Assembly (NCBI GenBank): GCA_963930645.1
Contig: OZ005660.1
Coordinates: 249,510,731 to 249,574,730 of the forward strand
Length of the DNA stretch: 64,000 nucleotides
Reading direction: 5' to 3'
Origin: Salticus scenicus
Taxonomy: Eukaryota; Arthropoda; Arachnida; Araneae; Salticidae
Position numbers and translations under genes: made by a program. The notes under the pieces are model-generated. The model had not been told where the DNA came from. It was given only the letters and a program-made list of their open reading frames with translations, and did not search any database. Within the stretch, counting starts at the first letter, position 1, and every line of letters starts with the position of its first letter. This document shows, in pieces, positions 1 to 11,353 of this stretch.

Positions 1-568
1 AAGTTTGAAGTGCTAATGTTAAATGCATATTTCAAACTTTTATTAATATATTTACAAAAAAATAACTTAATCAATATATATACATACATATTACGAAATA
101 CAGTGAAGAAACCCAAACATAATCTATCATTACTTTTGATTCTGAAAAATATTAACAAATTCATATTCATAACAATTTTATGAATTATGACCGATATTAA
201 TTTTTACATAAAATGAATCCTAATGCTGAAAAATATGGGTGTGCAAATTTGCAGCTCATTTTAGTTATTAGTTTTCGAGAAAAAATAAATCTTTCTTTTC
301 TAGCGGTTTATGGGGCCGTCTCTTATAAAGTTTTGCATGAGATAACGAATCAAATTTTAAAAAATAACAAAGAAAATTAAACAAAATATTTTATTTTTTA
401 TTTAGAGGTCAAATTATATAACAATGTCAAATGCAAAGAAATGAAACAAAAGTTATGATTTTTAGACATTTGTGTTTAGCATCAAGAATTCCTGTTTTGT
501 AAAGAAGACAATACAGAAAAGAAAAGTGAATGTGACATTGAGTGATGAATTCGTGTTAGACCCAGAAT
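1..568. other. AT-rich non-coding DNA
   Basis: No credible gene. The only open frame (472-687, plus) has no recognisable domain and overlaps an inverted-repeat arm, so I treat it as chance. Confidence 0.6.
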
Positions 569-762
569 TCCCAACTCTTATAATTTATTCACGAAAATGT
601 TTAGCCTCGCCTCTTTTTCATACCGGAAATTTTGAAAAATTATTTTCTTTTTATTTAATCATTGTCACACATATTAAAGAGAAATAATCTACAAAATGTT
701 TGCTGCGAAAAGAAGGCGGGGCTAAAAATGCTCGTGAATAAATTATAAAAGTTAGGAACGCT
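569..762. repeat. Inverted repeat, MITE-like
   Basis: The left arm (about 569-635) reads CCAACTCTTATAATTTATTC and continues through a GCCTCGCC motif. The right arm (about 693-762) is its imperfect reverse complement, with GGCGGGGCTAAAAATG and GAATAAATTATAAAAGTTAG. The arms are about 45-65 bp around a short AT-rich loop. It looks like a small foldback or MITE; no target duplication was identified. Confidence 0.55.
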
Positions 763-1273
763 GAAAAAAATATGCACAAGTGGTATTCACTTCATCGATT
801 ACTGGTGTTAAATTTTGAATCTTTTAAAGGAACACCAGAATAAAAAAATTAACTAAATAGGCGGGGTTTACTGTTTTAAATAGAAAAATAGGGTTAATGC
901 AAAAATTGTCAATTAAAAATACAAATGGAATTGGACTGCAAAACAAACTTGTAAAGGCGTTTCTTAACTACCGTCATAGTTAAAGGCTTAATCATTTGTT
1001 ACATATATTGCTTTATTTTTATTTATTTATTTTATAGGTTGAGGATTCTTAAGGATACTTTAGTCTTTAAAATTAATTTTTTTATAATTTTTAATTTATA
1101 ATTTTTAAAAACATACTTTAACTTTTATAAATATATTTTAACACGTTTTGCGACCACAGGATTTTGTCTTTTACTCAGTAAGTTACTCTACGTGCGTTAT
1201 TGTCTCAAAATAAAATATTTCAGAACAAATTTTCCATGTTCACAATTATTTTACAAATGGATAAACTTGATAA
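763..1273. other. AT-rich non-coding DNA
   Basis: Nothing recognisable beyond A/T-rich sequence. Confidence 0.5.
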
Positions 1274-1413
1274 CAGAGATGGAACACGGGCGCAGAATTC
1301 ATACCACAATCAATGTAAGAAAATTTTCTGCTTCTAAAATCAATGATATTATAGGTAGAGAAACTTCTTAAACAGATTCCGGTATGAATTCTGCAAACAG
1401 TGTTCCATCTCTG
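1274..1413. repeat. Short inverted repeat (foldback)
   Basis: Arms 1274-1305 and 1381-1413 share CAGAGATGGAACAC and GCAGAATTCATACC in opposite orientation around a loop of about 75 bp. It is a small MITE or hairpin with no coding content. Confidence 0.6.
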
Positions 1414-1719
1414 ATTATAATTATATTCTTTCTAATCACGATATTTCAATCCATACTATATTTTATAGCAAAAAATATAAACACTGGGAACACTTAAGAA
1501 ATATGTAACACACAAATTACGAAAGAAACGCTCACTGACAGAGTTATAGATTTTCAGATAACGTTAATCTACGTCAGCAGTCGTGAAAGGTTAATTAAAA
1601 AATTATATTTTCATAGAAATTATAAAACGAATCGTACAGTTTCAAAGAGTTCAACTGACCCTAAACTGGAAAGTGCGATCAAAACTATTTAATATTTACT
1701 TCATGAGCACACTAGACGA

Positions 1720-1757
<38 letters not shown>

Positions 1758-2175
1758 GGGGGGGGGGGGGGTTAACAGAAATGAAATTAACCATTTTCAA
1801 CTAACTTTGTAATGCAGAATTAAAAAATAATAGTTAAAAATCTGTAACACGTACAGGTTTTTTTGTTATGATTATTTAATATGTACTGCAAGCAATGTAC
1901 AAAAGTCCTTAGAAGACATGCATTTTTACTATCAATATTATTAATTTAGCATTGAATACTTTTAATATGGAGATAATATACATATTGTAGACCAAGTAAA
2001 ACATAAAAACATTGAAAAGACACTAAATAATTGAATTGTTATTATTTGTTATTTTAAAACCAAAATACAAAAAAATAGGCTTTTTTAATGTCTTGTGTTA
2101 AATGTCTATCTTGTGATTTTAATACCCAGACAGCGCAAGTTCGTCCAAATTAAGTCAAAGTACGTAATCTGGATA
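1414..2175. other. Non-coding DNA with a T/G homopolymer tract
   Basis: Holds a run of about 25 T (1732-1756) followed directly by about 15 G (1757-1771). No gene is visible. The G tract is unusual in this AT-rich window and may be length-unstable in sequencing. Confidence 0.6.
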
Positions 2176-2510
2176 TATAGACATGTCCATATTACAGCCA
2201 GATTCAGTCTGTATTTCATCAGATTTTGTAGAAATGTCCGCACCTGTTACGTCTTATGTACGTCTTTTAGCTAAAAAGAATGACGGAAAATAGACGTATA
2301 GTGAAAATAATATAGGCATGTGCATATTACTGCCAGATTCAGTCTATATTTTATCAGATTTTGTAGATATTAAGTTGAAATGTCCCCACATTTTATGTAA
2401 TAAGTACGTCTTTTAGCTGTACAAAATAACGTAAAATGGACATATGTGAGCATAATATAGACATGTTCATTTGTGTTCATATTACATCCAAAAATTACTC
2501 ATGTTATTTT
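2176..2510. repeat. Diverged tandem repeat, period 135-145 bp
   Basis: The motif TATAGACATGTCCATATTAC recurs in variant form at 2176, 2311 and 2456. Each unit also holds CCAGATTCAGTCT, ATCAGATTTTGTAGA and a GTACGTCTTTTAGCT block. There are about 2.3 copies, moderately diverged, non-coding. Confidence 0.75.
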
Positions 2511-3194
2511 TAGATTTATGTAAATATAGTGCTGGCAGAATAAAATCCTTAATGAATACAGTCTTTTTTTTTTTTTTTTTTAAAGTGTCACATGTCACTC
2601 TAGCAAAAATCTACACAATGGGCTTTCTGTGAAATACCCAGAAAGAGCCCAAAATATTACATTAAAGCTTAAATTATTATTATTATTATTTTAATAATTT
2701 CATAATACAATTAAAAGACTTTAAACTATTATTTTTAAAGTCATTTCGTGTAAGGCAAAAAGAGAGAAAAAAACTCCTCATGATTTATTTTTCGCACAAA
2801 ATATTTAATATATTTAAATTTCTTTCATTGCCAGCACCTATGTACACTAAGCGACAAAAAAAAAAAAAAAAAAAAAAGCCGCACTGCAGAAAAAATGACT
2901 TATACCTTGTTTATTTGTAATAACTTTAAAATTAATGTTTGAAACAAATAAAATTGTCTTGTTTGCATAATATCAAAGGTATGAAATGATACCTATGTAC
3001 ATTTTCGATTTAATAATTCGCTTTATTGCAATTTACGAAGTACTTTTTAAAAATCTGCATAAAACTTTCTTTTTGAATATAATGCCATAACCATACACTT
3101 TGCATTCTATTATGATTTATTACATGTAATAAACAAGTTATATTTTAATATATGAAATAAAACTATTTATTTGTTAGATCTAAGCAATTTTTTA

Positions 3195-4565
3195 TTAAAA
3201 ATATGTATTCTGCATTGGGATAATTCCACCTTTATATGGAATTACTGCATTAATGTGCAATGGCACAGTTTTATACAGTGTTTTAATATAAATCTCAGAA
3301 ATTTCAATGTGCCAAATATCACAAATAATTTTTTCTAGTTCTGGCAGAGTTATAGGCTGCAAATTTCAAATCCTCTCCCCTCTCCCCCGTCTTTTTATAG
3401 CCGAAACATTTTCGAGCGGCTCGCGATTTTGACTATTTCCATGTCTGATAAAGAAGAAATTCTACTATATCCTTTGTGGTATTTAACTTAAAGTGAAAAA
3501 AGGTATGATTACTTACAAAATTATAGGTTCTCATGGGAATGTATAAGAAAATTTGACAATTTGAAGTAAATAAACTTACCACAGACGCCGTGTAGTAAGG
3601 TGCCTTATTATCTTCAAATGCTGTTTACGGAAATGTCCAAGATACAGTCGGTAACAAAAGTGTCCGAACACTAGCAAAAATTCCTATGTAAAAAAAGTAC
3701 ACTTCATACTGTTTTGTTAAACAAATCCTTGTCGAATCCTGTTCTTAGTCAGTGTAAGAACATGATTCGATAAGGATTTCTTTAACAAAACCGTATGAAG
3801 TGTACTTTTACTACATAGGAATTTTTGCTAGTGTTCGGACACTTTTGTTACCGACTGTACCTCCAAAATAGTCGGTCAGGCACCACTTTTATGCAGATTG
3901 TGTTTTATTTCGAGTTAATTGATCCCTTCAGCATAAAAAATTTTCCGATTGTTTGAAAAGTTATGCTCATCCGTACTATAATGTACGGAGAATGTGTCAC
4001 TGTTTTAAAAGTGCGATTTTTATTAAGTCGGTCATATTTTCGTTGTCAGATCTGCTTGTTTTCTTTAGCTCGAAATAAGTTAAACTTGACTCATCGGATA
4101 GAACTTGTTCAACCCAATAATTAACTAATCATTTTTTAATTTTTTTTAGCCATCTGAGGTCTTGCTTTCCTACTTCTCTTCACTAAGAATGGATTGTTTT
4201 TCAAATTTTCAGTCATTTAAACCTGCTTTGTTTAATAGTTGTTGTACTGCAGTTAAAGAAATTATGCTACTAAACACTTTTTCTGAAGGTCTTTTATGTT
4301 CTAAATGTAATACAAACCGATTTTATAAGCAATGGCCCAATGGCTTTTTAACTTACGGTCATCTCGCTTGGATGAGCAGTGTGGCCACCTAAAACCAAAT
4401 TTCCAGTTTAAACGGCCAACAACTTTTATATCTTGCTGAAAATCCTTTTACCAATATTTCGTTAACATTTAATTATTTTGCCAGCTCACGTATTAAAATA
4501 TTTTTTCATTTTCATTCAAAAATTAATACTTTTTGTGGCATCGTTAATTGTCTTATTCTTACCAT
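3195..4565 (-). pseudogene. Tc1-like transposase pseudogene
   Basis: The minus-strand remnant starts at an ATG at 4565 and ends at a TAA at about 3195. Stops and frame changes are frequent and a 213-bp MITE interrupts it. The clearest conserved stretch is the C-terminus, where LPELEKIICDIWH is followed by TLYKTVPLHINAVI and YKGG. This is the usual Tc1 ending (Leu-Glu helix, Trp, then Met/Pro-Arg-like and KGG). A functional enzyme would cut and paste the element at TA sites through a DDE active site; this copy cannot. The parallel copy at 16959-18103 supports the same reading. Confidence 0.7.
3645..3857. mobile_element. Tc1/mariner-type palindromic MITE (copy a)
   Basis: It starts CAGTCGGTAACAAAAG and ends with the reverse complement. 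The whole 213 bp is nearly one palindrome and TA flanks it on both sides (3643-3644, 3858-3859). The parent Tc1-like copy 2 has an uninterrupted TA at the equivalent point, so the insertion is directly visible. A relative lies at 14996-15198. Confidence 0.88.
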
Positions 4566-4689
4566 TTTTCAAATAATTTCTAAAATTACAATTTTCCTGA
4601 CAATTGCATTGTGTTTTTAACACTAGACTCAAAGCTAAAGTGTATGTGGAGGACACCATAGTAAAATCTGTTCGAAAATTTGCTTCTTA

Positions 4690-5021
4690 GGCTGGGATTG
4701 CGGTGCCTCGTTCTTAAGTCTTATCTTAAATGTTACGAACTTTCGTAGATGGGCGTGGTTAAGAGCGATCTTAACTTGTTATTGCGGTGCCTCAAGCGTA
4801 CGTCCTCCGCGTGTCCTCGTAAGAGAAAGCCAGCCAGCCAATGGGAGACGCAGAGCGAGCTATGTTGTGATTGCGCGCGCATCCAGTTACGATTCGGCTT
4901 AAGTTAGCTCTGAGGTTGTCGTAAGATAGTGAGGCACTGCAATACGATTTGCGTTTTGTTTACATCTTAAGACAAAGTTTGTGCGTAAGATAGTGTTAAA
5001 CGAGGCACCGCAATCCCAGCC
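4690..5021. mobile_element. PIF/Harbinger-type MITE
   Basis: A 332-bp element with TIR GGCTGGGATTGCGGTGCCTC and its inverse at the right end, flanked by TTA (4687-4689) and TTG (5022-5024). The other Tc1-like copy reads TTTTTAAACG at this point, so the empty site is TTA. A 3-bp TWA-type target duplication and GGC-type termini fit PIF/Harbinger. It is more GC-rich than its surroundings and repeats a GCGGTGCCTC motif internally. A truncated relative lies at 43253-43345. Confidence 0.82.
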
Positions 5022-5099
5022 TTGAACGATAAAATTTGCGATTGTAGAAGGCGAAAAGGAAAACATCCACGTGCGGCTTTTTTTTTTTGTCGCTTAGTG

Positions 5100-5685
5100 T
5101 ATGTAAATAAATTTTTATGGAATATACACTGTTAAAAATTTCAACAGAAAACTCTGTGTAATCTATTATCTTAAGTCTTACGTAAAATTATAAAGAAAAA
5201 TAAGCGGAGGTATTAAAAAACTTATTTTATTTATTCATTTTAATAACTAAAATTAATTTAATTAATTAATGTCGAGAATATATTTCGTACTTATAATGCT
5301 TTTTCTGAAGTAGAAACAGTCATTTTTAATTTAAATTAAAAAATTAAATAATAAAATTAGGTAAAAATACAGAATGAAGAATGAGAATCTCGATTATTCA
5401 CTTTTAACTAAGAATTACTGTAAATTACAAAGACTCTGGATAAATATTTACATTAAATTTACAGAAATTTTTAACAGTGTAGCTAGGATTTAAACTTAGG
5501 GCCTTTGGTCCAATACACAATTATGAAGTGATCACTAAGTGATGTTCTCCTTCAATATTTGACTTGCCTTAGCCCTCCTATGAAATATATTTATTTTCTG
5601 TATGCGAATAGATGCAGAATTAGAGTTTTTTCACATTATGATAGCAAAGAAAAGTTTGTTCACTTCCACTTGCGGTTTCCCCGTC
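5100..5685. other. AT-rich non-coding DNA
   Basis: No coding or structured feature recognised. Confidence 0.5.
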
Positions 5686-6092
5686 TCTAGTCACCAAATC
5701 TAATATCTATGGCGAAATTTGTTTATAGAATTACTCTTTATCTAATTGAAATTTTTAAATTTGTTTTCACATTCAGACAATTTACAACCGTTAAATTAAT
5801 ACTCGTTCCCAAAAATTGATTTTTTTTTTTTTAATTTAAATATTTTGTTTTACGGCTTAAAAAAAAAAAAAAAAGAAAGAAAGAAAGAAAGAATGCATTT
5901 AGTGCAAATTCGCATTTTGTAACTCAAAATTATAATATAAAAATTAAATTTTTGGAAAAAGAGTATTAGTTTAATGGTTGTGCATTTTTAGAATGTGAAA
6001 ATGAAATTTAGAAATAATAATTAGGTAATGCGCAATTCTATAAACAATTTTACCCATAGTTTTCTATAGATACATGAGCTTTGGGTGACCTT
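5686..6092. repeat. Diverged long inverted repeat
   Basis: Arms of about 140 bp (near 5690-5830 and 5945-6090) share TTGTTTATAGAATT, TTTTCACATTC and AATACTC motifs in opposite orientation. They are separated by poly-T and poly-A tracts and a GAAA microsatellite. Old foldback-type MITE, non-coding. Confidence 0.6.
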
Positions 6093-6840
6093 GATTGATG
6101 ATCTGTGATGTACTCCCTTGAGTTTTAAGTTGATGCTAAACTGCAGAGTTTCAGGAGAATGTTGTGCCCTGCCTGCCTTTTGTATGAAAAATTGGCACCC
6201 GTCTTAAATAAGATGGATTGAAACAACTTTTTGAATTACACCTACAAACTGAAGGTTTTGATTCAGCTTCAATATGTATTGTCTTTTTTTTCCCCTCTTA
6301 ACATTAAATTATTTTATATCTATGCATATGAAATAGCTCTAGAACAGTATTATAGTTTAATTGTAAACTAATAATTAAAAGAATACATATGGAGTTATTT
6401 AAAACACAAAAAATGTAATTAGTTACTTTATGTTTGCTAAGCCAAATATGATTCAATACCTGACCTATTTTACCCCACATGTGATTTTTTACTCCAAAAT
6501 ATTAATATTTTATTTTTTTCTCACAAAAATTTAGGAAATTAATCTTAAGAATGTGCTTTTTGGAATATCATAAGAAAATACTGTAAAATTTGTTTTTGAA
6601 TTAGTTAAAAACCAAAGTTTTTCTTAGCAACACATTCAAGTTTCTAATACGAAACACACAAATAATTACCGGCTGTAACTAAAAAGTATCAGTTACAGTT
6701 AATTTTGCATGCAAAATGAAGACTAATATAAATAATATATAAAACCAGCAAAATTGGAATTTAAAAACTGTTTGGATGTTTTTTTAAAGCGTTTTTTTGT
6801 AAACTGACCTATTTTACCCCCTGAATTATTTTACTCCACC
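6093..6840. other. AT-rich non-coding DNA
   Basis: No gene seen. Two short blocks around ACCTATTTTACCCC recur (about 6464 and 6806), suggesting eroded repeat sequence. Confidence 0.45.
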
Positions 6841-7116
6841 TGATCCTAATCTATATTTATTACATGTATAACTTATTAATGTTTTATCTATTATTATTGA
6901 TTGTATAAATATTTGTACCTGTTTATGGTTTGAACTAATAAATTCAAAACAAATCTGTACTAGTAAATGTTAAATAATTTTTACATGTCCAGAAAGCATT
7001 TATATTTCTCGCCTTACGGTAATTATGTGAATTTATGAAACGCAATTCAAGCTTGTTTAACATTCAGAATTAAGGCTTTTTCCTAAAAACGCACAATCTC
7101 AGCAAAATTTCAGCTC

Positions 7117-7154
<38 letters not shown>

Positions 7155-7650
7155 ATAAAATAATTAAATGCAAAATATTAGGCTATACATTTTTTTTTTT
7201 TTTTTGGTAAGTACATAATACTAAAAACACAATACTAAAAGAAATTAGAATATATAATGTTATATTACAAATAAATTGATTTATCATCAAAATAGTCTAT
7301 CAATGATTTACAAATAATGAATATTTAGAAGCCTAAAATTTTGTTTTTTTATTAATCAAAATGTTATAATAATGCTTCTCCAATAACGTAAATTTGTTTA
7401 CTTTTTAAAACATACTTATTATTTATACTTATTATTTATATCTTATTAAAAATAACTATATTTTTAAAGTATGACAAAACTAAGTTTAACATATACCATA
7501 TTAAACAGTTATAAATAAATTTCGTAGTAATATATGAACGTATCACAGCCTATTTTGAATGAAGATAACAATTCATAATGAAATGTTAAAAGCCTAAAGG
7601 TTTGTTATTTATATTAATTAAAATGTTATAACATTATGTTTTTCAAACGC
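6841..7650 (+). mobile_element. Internal fragment of the hAT element found at 50058-52961
   Basis: Collinear similarity to 50590-52780: TATAAATATTTGTACCTG, CATGTCCAGAAAGCAT, AATATTAGGCTAT and GTTTTT followed by ATTAATCAAAATGTTAT occur in the same order. The 6.8-kb copy lacks the SINE and the 895-bp insertion of the other copy, so it shows the empty sites. Its ends are eroded and neither terminal repeat was found. Confidence 0.75.
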
Positions 7651-8369
7651 AGGTTTACGCAGATTTACTTTTCAAATACAATTTTCAACACAAATACGGA
7701 TGAAGGCGATGCAAATAATCCGTGGATACAAACACAAACCATGGTAATAGAATATTCTCTTCAATCTACATCCATACACAGAACCATGGAGGTACGTTAA
7801 GAGAGCAGCCCTCTGAAGATTAAATAAATAAAATTCCAATTTGAATCGAAAAACTTTGTATAAGATAAACTTTCTTAAATTTGTTGATTACCATACCATA
7901 TCTACGTAAAGAAAATATCGACCTTCAGGTGCAGTTTAGCTCGAGTATTTACGTAAACTGGATTAGTTCAATTTTCATTCAGTTTATGTGCCTAAATTGA
8001 CGTCCGTATTTTGTAAGTTTTTCGTAGATACGTCTATCTATGTCCAGAATTTCACATATTCTGAACATATTTGAGCTTGAGGCCTATGTTCAAAATTCAT
8101 CCATAGACGTAACTTACAAGGGAAGTATGAATTATAAAAATTGCTATTGAAACCAAACCAGCCTTAAAATTAAAGAGTATGGTCGAAAACATTGGGTACC
8201 GTACGAATTTGCTGCAACAACTCCCATTCGCGACTCTAGAGCTCGAATACGCCCTCTGGTGGTAAAAACTCTAAGTTGTTGTGTCGGATACCTCGTGTGA
8301 GTACTGTAGATGTATGTGCATTTTTCCTCTGCATTTAAATTTTTTTTTCTAAAATTTTAAGTCATAGTT
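7651..8369. other. Region upstream of the THAP exon
   Basis: Less AT-rich than the surroundings but without an open frame. The last 200 bp could hold the promoter and 5' UTR of the THAP exon at 8370, but no TATA box or splice site stands out. Confidence 0.35.
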
Positions 8370-8576
8370 ATGGATAATAGTTATTGTTGCGTTCCTCAGT
8401 GCAAATTTTTAGGCTCTCATCAACCTCGCACTAGTCTTCATAGATTTCCTTGTATAAAAAATGAATCTTCAATGCGTCGTCGTGAAGAATGGATTCGTGT
8501 TTTGAAAATTGGCAAGAGAGTTAGCAACCGTATGGTTGTCTGTGGGAAACATTTCAAACCTTCAGATTTCTTTTAA
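8370..8576 (+). CDS. THAP zinc-finger domain protein or exon
   Basis: A 68-residue frame that is almost entirely one THAP domain. THAP domains are C2CH zinc-dependent DNA-binding modules found in animal regulators and in P-element and some DDE transposases. It opens MDNSYCCVPQC (first two Cys ligands), has an HRFP motif, a REEWIRVL stretch with the conserved Trp, then VVCGKHF for the C-X2-H pair. It ends two residues after KPSDFF at a TAA. The usual C-terminal AVPT-like tail is missing and I see no GT donor at the end, so this is either a truncated copy or an exon with a lost splice site. No transposase domain follows. The ATG is the natural start because THAP domains begin within a few residues of the first Met. 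Confidence 0.72.
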   Translation: MDNSYCCVPQCKFLGSHQPRTSLHRFPCIKNESSMRRREEWIRVLKIGKRVSNRMVVCGKHFKPSDFF

Positions 8577-9484
8577 CGAGATAAGACTTCCGAATATATT
8601 TCATTTCTATTTATTTGTTTTTAACCCCCCATTTCTCTTAAGCCACAGAACGTTCAAAATATAAAGAAAGCACTGGGCAACTTATTTGTTTTTTGTACAT
8701 CGAAAATTATGATTCATGCAGAGCATTAAAATCCGTTAAAAAATTATATATATGTGTGCGTGTGTAGTATATATATTATGTAGAGATAATTATTTCTGCC
8801 AGGCTTTTAATAGAGTTCTTCACTGTATGATAATGAGCTCAATTATCCTAAAGACAATTTTATTTATTGATGCAATTCTCAAGCAGTTATTTTTTATTCA
8901 CCTCTTCCTAAGACTATAAATTTTATTGAATTTTTATTATTTTATAGTTACTGAATAAACTGTTTTTGTGTAAATTATGCTTTATATAAATAGTGTAAAC
9001 ATATTTGTATCTTGTTCATGAAAAGCAAACAAAATTAGTCAAAATATTATAATATATACTCTATATACAGAATAGGTTATCATTAAATGATGACAAAATA
9101 TAATAATATAAAGGACACTGCATTAGAGTATTTCTTATTCCGATACCGAGGGTGACTATTGATTTTCAAACAGTGTTTTTGTCAAAAGCTATAACAAAAA
9201 TGCTACTTGAAATGTTGCTCCAATTTATGCTCTTTTAAATTTATATAGTGAGTAAATTTTAAAAAGCAGTCATTAGTACATGTCAAAAATATGTATATAT
9301 AATCTATTTTGTCAGTAGATTTTGCATAAGCATTTCGCTCCTTTTTATATATTATATTGAAATAAATACATAGAAATCAGATAACTTATGCTTATAATTT
9401 CTTACAAAAGTAATTGTATGTTGTAATAGTAGAGTTTAATCCAGAATAGTGACACAGCCTCAGTTGTTGCTGCTAATAGCTTGA
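8577..9484. other. AT-rich non-coding DNA
   Basis: No continuation of the THAP protein and no TE terminus recognised. Confidence 0.5.
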
Positions 9485-9798
9485 AATGTTGAGTGCCATG
9501 TCAACAATCTGTGGCTGACAGTGTAAAATATGATATAAAGCTGCATCAACCACCGGTGGCTGGCAGTGTAAAATAATATATAAGGCCACATCAACCACCG
9601 GTGGCTGACAATTTAAAATATGATATAAAACTAAAAAGATTACATTGCTCTAAGTAATTACTGAAAATTTAATTTATAATGCTACAGGATACCATTAAGA
9701 CATTTTAATGGATTTTATTGGAAGAGGGAAAACCTGACACACTTCTAAATGAGCGTGACCAGAAGAGGATTTCCTTAATTTGTGTGGCACTCAACGTA
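9485..9798. mobile_element. piggyBac-like MITE (copy a)
   Basis: The ends read AATGTTGAGTGCCATG (left) and GGCACTCAACGTA followed by TTAA (9799-9802); the left flank is TTGA. Internally ATCAACCACCGGTGGCTG repeats in tandem at about 65 bp. The same terminal and subterminal sequence bounds 49077-53163. A TTAA target suggests piggyBac; the superfamily call is tentative because no transposase is present. Confidence 0.6.
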
Positions 9799-10009
9799 TT
9801 AATTGCAGACATGCAGACTTCAAAATTATTTTTTTTTAGTTAGTTTTAAAGAATTTTTAATATATTGTATTACTATAATTTACCACCTATATATACAAAT
9901 TTTTATAGCTATAAGACAATTTACAAAAAGATTTATAATGTTCACTCTCACCACAAAACGATATATTGATATTTTTCCTAACATAAAACTTTTTTCTGGG
10001 AAAAAAAGG

Positions 10010-10075
<66 letters not shown>

Positions 10076-10794
10076 CTGTTTTATTTTTTTCAATGTTTCT
10101 TGTTTTCATCTCTTCAATGTTTGAAAAGGTTTTCAATATATATATATATATATATATAATGAATGTTAGTTCATATAGTACATTGAAACTTAAAAATATG
10201 CATAAAATCATTTAACATTATAGTTTTCATTTCTCACATATGGTTTTTGACTGTTTAAACCAGTTTTTAACATGTCTCGTCAAAAACCAACCCTGTAAGA
10301 ATATTATTGTAATTTTTAGCCTTTACACTTCGTAGTTATTTCTTGTTAAAATAAACAATTCATAAATCCTCTTAACAAACATTTACAATTAGGAAGTATT
10401 TTGAAATAATTACATCCCCCCTCCCCACCCTTTTTGTTTCTTTTATCAAAAAATACTAAAGAAGTTTAAAAAAGATAACCACAGGCTTCAAAGCAATTAA
10501 TAGAATACTAGCTAAAAAATTGATGGAATACTCAATGAGCAATATAAAAATCTTCACCTAGCATCTCACTCATGGTATTTATTTGACTTATTTTAAAAAT
10601 CAATTGACCAGCAGATAATTAAAAAAGTTCTATCATTTGTTTTGCTTTAAGTTTTTAATTTTTCATTAATTTATTTTTTAAGTATAAGCATATTCATTTT
10701 TTAACTTTCGTGTATAAAAAACTCAAGCCTTTGAAAAATGTATTTTTATACATGCTGTTTTTTTTTTCTGAGCTTATGAATGCATTTAAAACTA

Positions 10795-10829
<35 letters not shown>

Positions 10830-11315
10830 GTTAATCAAAAAATAAAAACTTACTTAAAACAGAATAAACAGTAGAAGAAAGTTTTTAATTATCTGCTGGC
10901 AAACTGATTTTTGAAAAAAGTCAAATACCATGTAACTGACAATGTAAGAATTTTTTTAAATGATAAAAAACTAGCATTTTGTAAATCACAAAGAAAATGT
11001 TTATTATGACAAAATAGATTTTTTAAAATCTGGTCAAAAGTTAGGCATAAAAAATGATGCTTGAGTGTGATTTCATGCTATTTTAGAAAGCTTACGGTTT
11101 CCATTTTCATATAACCAGTGTCCGATTTTTTATAATACAAATCAATGTTTATATATACAAAAATGAATAAATAATGTTAAAAAACTATCACTTATTCGGA
11201 TACAGTCTACCGCTGAAAATAAAAGGTGTTTATTTGGTATGTTAAGAACAAACAAAATTAATGTGAAAAGCAGAAAGGGATGGGGGCAATTAAATATAGA
11301 GTAAAGGCACTTTTA

Positions 11316-11353
<38 letters not shown>

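Larger units (their letters stand above)
2845..5099 (-). mobile_element. Tc1-like DNA transposon, copy 1 (decayed)
   Basis: Terminal inverted repeats (TIRs) start CACTAAGCGAC, followed by an A-run and GCCGCAC. They lie at 2845 and at the right end 5099, with a TA target duplication at 2843-2844 and 5100-5101. The interior matches the second copy at 16760-18439 in opposite orientation. This copy is longer because it carries two nested MITEs (3645-3857 and 4690-5021). It encodes a dead Tc1-type transposase on the minus strand. TA target, terminal structure and C-terminal transposase motif all fit the IS630-Tc1-mariner superfamily. Confidence 0.85.

Noticed and set aside
9803..10211. Open frames rich in Ile-Tyr repeats
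   Set aside because: They are translations of (TA)n microsatellites on both strands.
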